From assembly GCA_046498405.1 (NCBI GenBank), contig JAWOAS010000050.1, positions 1 to 64,000 of the forward strand: 64,000 bases of DNA, in the 5' to 3' direction. The notes under the pieces were generated by a model that had not been told where the DNA came from, did not search any database, and saw only the letters and a list, made by a program, of their open reading frames with translations. Source of the DNA: T1Sed10-49 sp046498405. GTDB lineage: Bacteria > Actinomycetota > Nitriliruptoria > Euzebyales > Egibacteraceae. The position numbers and the translations under genes are program-made. Shown in pieces: positions 59,167 through 64,000 of the stretch; position 1 is the first letter of the stretch, and each line of letters opens with the position of its first letter.

Positions 59167-62100
59167 GTGTACCTGAGCTCGGTCACCCTCCACGGCTTCA
59201 AGTCCTTCGCCGACAAGACCGTGCTCGACCTCGAGCCGGGCATCACCGTCGTCGTCGGCCCGAACGGCTCGGGCAAGTCCAACGTCGTCGACGCCCTCAC
59301 CTGGGTGCTCGGCAGCCACAGCGCGAAGTCCCTGCGCGGTGGGCAGATGGCCGACGTGATCTTCGCCGGCTCCCCCCAGCGGCGGGGCTTCGGGCGCGCC
59401 AGCGTGGAGATCGTCATCGACAACGCCGGGGGCACGCTGCCCGTCGACTATCGCGAGGTGCGCGTCAGCCGGTCGATGTTCGCCTCGGGCGAGACCGAGT
59501 ACGCGATCAACGGCGAGGCCTGCCGCCAGCTCGACATCGCCGAGCTGCTCAGCGACACCGGGCTCGGCCGCGAGCACCACCAGATCGTCGGCCAGGGCCG
59601 GCTCGAGGCGATCCTCTCGGCCCGTCCCGAGGACCGCCGCGCCTTCATCGAGGAGGCCGCGGGCATCCTCAAGCACCGGCGGCGCAAGGAGCGCAGCCTG
59701 CGCAAGCTCGCCCAGACCGAGGCGCACCTCGAGCGGCTCACCGACGTCCTCGGCGAGGTCAAGCGCAGCCTCAAGCCCCTCGAGCGCCAGGCCCGCCTCG
59801 CCGAGCAGCACGCGTCGCTGTCGGCCGAGCTCGCCGGGGTGCGGCGCGCCCGCGCGCTGCGCGAGCTCGACGGGCTCCTGGCCCGCCTCGAGGGGGAGCG
59901 CGAGGAGCGCGCGAGCGCCGACGCCGCCCTGGCCGGGCTCGAGGAGCGCGCGCGGACGGTGCGGCAGGAGGAGGCCGGCGTCGAGCAGGCCCTGGCCGCC
60001 CTCGCCCCGCAGGTCGAGGCCGCCGCGACGACGCACTTCCGCCTCGCCAACCTCGTCGAGCGCTACCGCGGCCTCGAGGGGCGCATCGAGGAGCGCCGCC
60101 GGGGGCTGTCGGAGGCCGTCGAGGAGCCCGTCGCCGGGCGCGACCCCGAGGCGCTGCGCGAGGAGGCCGCCGAGGAGCGCCTGCGGCTCTCCGCGCTCGA
60201 GGGCGAGGTCGACGACGCCGCCCGGGCGCTGGAGGAGGCCACCGCCGCGCGCGAGGAGGCCGAGCGCCGCCGTCGGGCCCACGAGCAGGCCGCCGCCGCC
60301 GAGGCGCGGCGGCGCAACGAGGCGCGTGAGCGCCACCTGCGCTGGGAGGGCGAGGTCGCCGCGCTGCGCAGCGCGCTGGCCCAGGCCGCGAGCGAGCAGG
60401 GGCGCCTGTCGAGCCAGATCGACGGGCTGATCGCCCGCCGTGAGGAGCTCGCCCACGACGTCGAGGGGGTCCAGGCGGAGATCCAGCGCCTCGACGCCGC
60501 CGCCCCCGAGGTCGCCGAGCGCCACGCCGCGGCGGAGTCGCTCGCCGCCCGCCGCGCCTCCGCCGCCGCCGAGGCCGCCCGCGAGGAGCGCGACCTCGAG
60601 CGTCGCCGCGCCTCGCTCGAGGCCCGCGCCGACGCGCTGCGCGCCGCCTCCGAGGAGGCCACCGGCGGGCAGGCCGCGCTGCTCGAGGCCGTCGACGCCG
60701 GCCGGGTCGGCGGGATCCGGGGGCCGCTGGCCGAGCGGATGCGCGTCGCCGACGGCATGGCCCAGGCCGTTGCCGCCGCGCTCGGGGGCCTCGGCGACGC
60801 GCTCGTGGCCGACTCGCCGCAGACCGCGGCGGGCGCGGTCGGCTTCGTGCGCGAGGAGGGCTCGGGCCGGGTGCTCCTGCTGGCCGCCGGCGCGCCGGCA
60901 CCGGCGCGCGACGCCGAGCGGGACGCCCGCCTCGCCACCGAGCGGGCCAGGCCGCTCGTCGAGGCGCTCGACGCCGAGGCCGACGTCCTCGCCGGGCTCG
61001 CCGCCGCCCTCGCCGACGTCTACGCCGTCGGCGACCACGAGACGGCCTGCCGCCTCGCCGAGGCCGAGCCGGGCTGCGCCTTCGTGACCCCCAGGGGCGA
61101 GCTCGCCGGCGCCCTCGGCTACGCCGGGGGCTCGGCGGCGCCCTCGAGCGCGGTCGTCTCGCGCGCAGCCGCCGAGCAGGCCGAGGCCGAGCTCGAGGAG
61201 GTCGGCCGGGAGCTCGCGGTCGCGCACCGTCGCGTCGGCGACGCCGATCGTGAGCTCGAGGCCGCGCGCGGCGAGCTCGACGGCGCGACCGCCGCGCTGC
61301 AGGAGTCCGACGCGGCGATCACCGCCGCCGCCGAGCGCCTCGGCCGGCTGCGCAAGGAGCTCGCCGCCGCCGAGCGCCAGCTCGCCGAGCGGGAGGCCGA
61401 GGCCGCTGAGCTCGAGGACACGATCGCCGAGCGTGGCCGCCGGCTCGAGGAGCTCGAGGCGCGCGGCGCTGACGCCTCCCCGCCCGACGAGGCCGAGGAC
61501 GGCCCCGACCTCGAGGCCGAGCGCCTCGACGACGCGCTCGGCCGGGCGCGCGAGGCCGAGGTGCAGGCCCGGCTGGAGGCCAGCGCGGCCACCCAGCGGC
61601 GTGACGAGCTCGCCCGGCGCATCGACGCGCTCGTCGAGGAGGCCGGGGCCGTCGAGGCGCAGGTCGCCGAGCGCGAGCGCCGGCGCGAGGCGCGGCTGGC
61701 CGGCATCCGCCGCTGCGGGGAGCTGCGCGCCGTGGCCGTCGAGGGGCTGGCCCGCGCGGAGCGCTCGCTGGCCGAGGCCGCGACCGAGCGGGGCCGCCTC
61801 GAGGAGGCCCGCGGCCAGCGCCAGGGCGAGCTCGGCGTCCTGCGCGCCCGGCTGCGCGAGGTCGAGGCCGAGCTGACCGCCGCGCGCGAGGCCCGCCACC
61901 GCGAGGACCTCGCCCGCCGCGAGCTCGAGCTCGCCGCCGAGGAGGTCCGCCGTCGGCTCGTCGAGGACCTCGACGTCGAGCCCGACGCGGCGCTGGCCGA
62001 GGCGCGGGAGGCCGGCGAGGACGGCCCCCTGGCCGGCGGGGACGACGCCGACGCCGCCCTCGCCGAGGAGGAGCAGCGCCTCGCGCGCAAGCTCAACCTC

Positions 62101-62718
62101 CTCGGCGCGGTCAACCCGCACGCGCAGCGGGAGCACGCCGAGCTCTCCGAGCGCCACGACTTCCTCGAGTCCGAGCTCGCCGACGTCCGCCGCTCCCGCG
62201 CCGATCTCGCCAAGGTCATCGATGCCGTCGACGGGCGCATCCGCAGCGTCTTCGCCGAGGCCTTCCACGACGTCGCCGAGGCCTTCGCCGAGATCTTCCC
62301 CCGGCTCTTCCCCGGGGGCGAGGGCCGTCTCGTGCTCACCGACCCCGACGACCTCCTCGACACCGGCGTCGAGGTCGAGGCCCGACCGCCGGGCAAGCGG
62401 GTCAAGCGCCTCTCGCTGCTGTCCGGCGGCGAGCGCAGCCTCACCGCCCTGGCGATCCTCTTCGCGATCTTCCGGGCCCGCCCCTCGCCCTTCTACGTCC
62501 TCGACGAGGTGGAGGCGGCGCTCGACGACGTCAACCTCCAGCGCTTCCTCACCGTCGTCGCGGAGTTCAGGGAGACGAGCCAGCTCATCATCGTCACCCA
62601 CCAGAAGCGCACGATGGAGGTCGCCGACCTCCTCTACGGCGTGTCGATGCACTCCAGCGGCGTCTCGCGGGTGATCTCCCAGCGCATGGACGGCCAGCCC
62701 AGCGCCGCGGCGAGCTGA
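59167..62718 (+). CDS. smc: Chromosome segregation protein SMC
   Basis: The 1183-residue condensin ATPase. The N-terminal head has LHGFKSFADKTVLDL and Walker A VGPNGSGKSNVVD (residues 33-45). Two long coiled coils flank a hinge at about 510-650 (GGIRGPLAERMRVADG). The C-terminal head has the signature LLSGGERSLTALAILF and Walker B FYVLDEVEAALDD. GTG 59167 is chosen because GGGGAGG precedes it and the protein starts MYLSSVTLHGF. An in-frame GTG at 59053 would add 38 residues of degenerate Arg/Gly/Ala repeats. ftsY follows. Confidence 0.95.
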   Translation: MYLSSVTLHGFKSFADKTVLDLEPGITVVVGPNGSGKSNVVDALTWVLGSHSAKSLRGGQMADVIFAGSPQRRGFGRASVEIVIDNAGGTLPVDYREVRVSRSMFASGETEYAINGEACRQLDIAELLSDTGLGREHHQIVGQGRLEAILSARPEDRRAFIEEAAGILKHRRRKERSLRKLAQTEAHLERLTDVLGEVKRSLKPLERQARLAEQHASLSAELAGVRRARALRELDGLLARLEGEREERASADAALAGLEERARTVRQEEAGVEQALAALAPQVEAAATTHFRLANLVERYRGLEGRIEERRRGLSEAVEEPVAGRDPEALREEAAEERLRLSALEGEVDDAARALEEATAAREEAERRRRAHEQAAAAEARRRNEARERHLRWEGEVAALRSALAQAASEQGRLSSQIDGLIARREELAHDVEGVQAEIQRLDAAAPEVAERHAAAESLAARRASAAAEAAREERDLERRRASLEARADALRAASEEATGGQAALLEAVDAGRVGGIRGPLAERMRVADGMAQAVAAALGGLGDALVADSPQTAAGAVGFVREEGSGRVLLLAAGAPAPARDAERDARLATERARPLVEALDAEADVLAGLAAALADVYAVGDHETACRLAEAEPGCAFVTPRGELAGALGYAGGSAAPSSAVVSRAAAEQAEAELEEVGRELAVAHRRVGDADRELEAARGELDGATAALQESDAAITAAAERLGRLRKELAAAERQLAEREAEAAELEDTIAERGRRLEELEARGADASPPDEAEDGPDLEAERLDDALGRAREAEVQARLEASAATQRRDELARRIDALVEEAGAVEAQVAERERRREARLAGIRRCGELRAVAVEGLARAERSLAEAATERGRLEEARGQRQGELGVLRARLREVEAELTAAREARHREDLARRELELAAEEVRRRLVEDLDVEPDAALAEAREAGEDGPLAGGDDADAALAEEEQRLARKLNLLGAVNPHAQREHAELSERHDFLESELADVRRSRADLAKVIDAVDGRIRSVFAEAFHDVAEAFAEIFPRLFPGGEGRLVLTDPDDLLDTGVEVEARPPGKRVKRLSLLSGGERSLTALAILFAIFRARPSPFYVLDEVEAALDDVNLQRFLTVVAEFRETSQLIIVTHQKRTMEVADLLYGVSMHSSGVSRVISQRMDGQPSAAAS

Positions 62719-62839
62719 CCCACGCGTCCACGTCCCCGGCGCGTCGACCGGGTGAGGGCGGCGCCTCGCGCGGTACGGTGAGCCCAGCCCGGAGGACCCG
62801 GGCGCCGGCCTCCCCGTCCCCGCTGACCGGAGTTCCTGC

Positions 62840-64000
62840 ATGACCGAAGAGCTCATCGTCGTCGTCCTCGCCGCGGTCGTGGCCCTCGGCGGCGCAGGCA
62901 CCTTGCTGCTGCGCCGCCGCGGGGGTCCGCCCGAGGCCCCGCCGCCCGAGGCGCCGCCGGTCGAGGAGGCTGAGCCCGAGGCGCCGGCGGTCGAGGAGGC
63001 TGAGCCCGAGGCGCCGCCGGTCGAGGAGGCTGAGCCCGAGGCGCCGGCGGTCGAGGAGGCCGGGCCCGAGGCGCCGCCGGTCGAGGAGGCCGGGCCCGAG
63101 GCGCCGCCGGAGCCCGTGCTCACCCCCGCGCAGCGCTTCCGGACCCGGCTCGGCCGCGCGCGGGAGAGCCTCGGCACGAGCGTCGCGGCGATCTTCGGGC
63201 GGGGGCTCACCGAGGAGGCCTGGGAGGAGCTCGAGGAGTCGCTCATCGCCGCCGACGTCGGCGTCGAGGCGACGATGGAGCTCGTCGAGGGGCTGCGGCA
63301 GCGCTGCCGCGAGGAGGGCGTGCGCACCGGTGAGCAGGCCCTGGCCCTCCTCAAGGAGGTGCTCCGCCTCGAGCTCGGAACCGCCGACCGCGAGCTCGCC
63401 CGCCGCGAGGACGGCACGACGGTGTGGCTCGTCACCGGCGTCAACGGGACCGGAAAGACGACGTCGATCGGCAAGCTCGCCGCGCGCCACACCCGCGAGG
63501 GGGAGCGCGTCGTGCTCGCCGCCGCCGACACCTTCCGCGCCGCCGCCGCCGATCAGCTCGAGCGCTGGGGCGAGACCTCCGGCGCCCGCGTGGTGCGCGC
63601 CGGCGAGGGCGCCGACCCCGCCTCGGTGGCCTTCGACGGCTACGCCTCGGCCGCCGCGGCCCAGGCCGACCTCCTCCTCGTCGACACCGCCGGGCGCCTG
63701 CAGAACAAGACCGCGCTCATGGACGAGCTGCGCAAGACCAAGCGCGTGCTCGAGCGCGAGGCCGGGCCCTGCGACGAGGTCCTCCTCGTCATCGACGCCA
63801 CGACCGGCCAGAACGGGCTGTCGCAGGCGCAGGCCTTCCTCGAGGCCGTCGACGTCAGCGGGGTCGTGCTCACCAAGCTCGACAGCACCGCCCGGGGCGG
63901 CATCGTCATCGCCATCCAGCGCCAGCTCGGCATCCCCGTCAAGGTCGTCGGGCTCGGCGAGTCCGTCGACGACCTCGCCCCCTTCGACCCCGACGCCTTC
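62840..64000 (+). CDS. ftsY: Signal recognition particle receptor FtsY (3' end cut by the window)
   Basis: ATG 62840 opens a frame that runs off the right edge, 387 residues visible. It has an N-terminal hydrophobic segment (LIVVVLAAVVALGGAGTLLL), an acidic Pro/Glu region built from five 10-residue repeats, the N domain, and the G domain with GVNGTGKTTSIGKLA (G1), DTFRAAAADQL, LVDTAGRLQNK (G3) and LTKLDSTARGG (G4). It docks SRP-ribosome complexes at the membrane. The membrane anchor plus acidic linker is the actinobacterial form. Confidence 0.95.
   Translation, partial: MTEELIVVVLAAVVALGGAGTLLLRRRGGPPEAPPPEAPPVEEAEPEAPAVEEAEPEAPPVEEAEPEAPAVEEAGPEAPPVEEAGPEAPPEPVLTPAQRFRTRLGRARESLGTSVAAIFGRGLTEEAWEELEESLIAADVGVEATMELVEGLRQRCREEGVRTGEQALALLKEVLRLELGTADRELARREDGTTVWLVTGVNGTGKTTSIGKLAARHTREGERVVLAAADTFRAAAADQLERWGETSGARVVRAGEGADPASVAFDGYASAAAAQADLLLVDTAGRLQNKTALMDELRKTKRVLEREAGPCDEVLLVIDATTGQNGLSQAQAFLEAVDVSGVVLTKLDSTARGGIVIAIQRQLGIPVKVVGLGESVDDLAPFDPDAF
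62948..63109 (+). repeat. 30-bp in-frame tandem repeat in ftsY, 5.4 copies
   Basis: Units start GAGGCGCCG at 62948, 62978, 63008, 63038 and 63068, with a partial copy from 63098. Each encodes EAPPVEEAEP or a close variant (A/P and E/G changes alternate between units). They fall in the acidic linker between the membrane anchor and the N domain. Confidence 0.9.

Noticed and set aside
62948..63109. CRISPR-like array in ftsY
   Set aside because: The units are contiguous, have no spacers, keep the reading frame and lie inside a conserved gene.
58552..63531. A 1659-codon open frame on the minus strand across smc
   Set aside because: It is the antisense shadow of smc and ftsY. Its Leu/Gly/Glu-rich translation mirrors the GAG/CTC codon use of the coiled coils, and it has no domain, start context or neighbours. 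Very long antisense frames are expected at this GC content.

Overview
The window is about 75% G+C or more, with GTG starts, GTGA/TGATG gene overlaps, L28 and L32 of the zinc-binding type, and the order coaD / DivIVA-like / DUF177 / rpmF / rnc / mutM-like / smc / ftsY. This points to a chromosomal segment of a high-GC actinomycete. I would guess a deep-branching class (Nitriliruptoria- or Acidimicrobiia-like), but that placement is inference. No plasmid, prophage, insertion sequence or CRISPR array is visible.

Layout. 1-8 kb: tail of an unknown gene, then ilvB-ilvN-ilvC, metF, serA and a second 2-hydroxyacid dehydrogenase. 8-12 kb: a CbiX/SirB-type chelatase, a Na/phosphate symporter with a PhoU-like partner, an ACT protein and a decayed LOG-family gene. 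12-16 kb: leuA and leuCD. 16-28 kb: an ABC-2 exporter, an SNF2 helicase with a SWIM protein, an exonuclease, a holin-like membrane pair, an RpoD-type sigma factor, an oxidoreductase, and a WYL regulator facing an HTH protein across a perfect palindrome. 28-32 kb: pRiA4b-like, NUDIX, LiaF-like, PspC, GNAT and HAD genes. 32-38 kb: leuB, ilvE and cimA, then an exporter. 38-43 kb: FAH and saccharopine-reductase-like genes, then gltX followed by tRNA-Gln(CUG), an HNH nuclease gene and tRNA-Glu(CUC). 43-50 kb: stress protein, acetyltransferase, ddl, thiL, HD and rpmB. 50-64 kb: recG, rsmD, coaD, DivIVA-like, DUF177, rpmF, rnc, mutM-like, smc and ftsY (cut by the window edge).

The window carries most of branched-chain amino acid synthesis (ilvBNC, ilvE, leuABCD, and cimA for the citramalate route to isoleucine; ilvD is not seen). 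Its most notable feature is three short leader peptides, each upstream of one of these transcription units and each matched in codon content to the product: Leu/Val codons before ilvB with a textbook intrinsic terminator, a Leu run before leuA whose codons are exactly complementary to the leuA ribosome binding site, and an Ile run before cimA whose last codons pair in a pseudoknot-like arrangement. Two of the three appear to be leaderless transcripts.

Other items to check: a MutM-fold protein at the usual mutM position that lacks the catalytic Pro-Glu N-terminus and other active-site residues; recG with a good Shine-Dalgarno sequence placed before an ATC codon; an internally deleted LOG gene; a zinc-module HNH gene lodged between two tRNA genes; a recurring -10/discriminator motif; and several in-frame tandem repeats in otherwise conserved genes.
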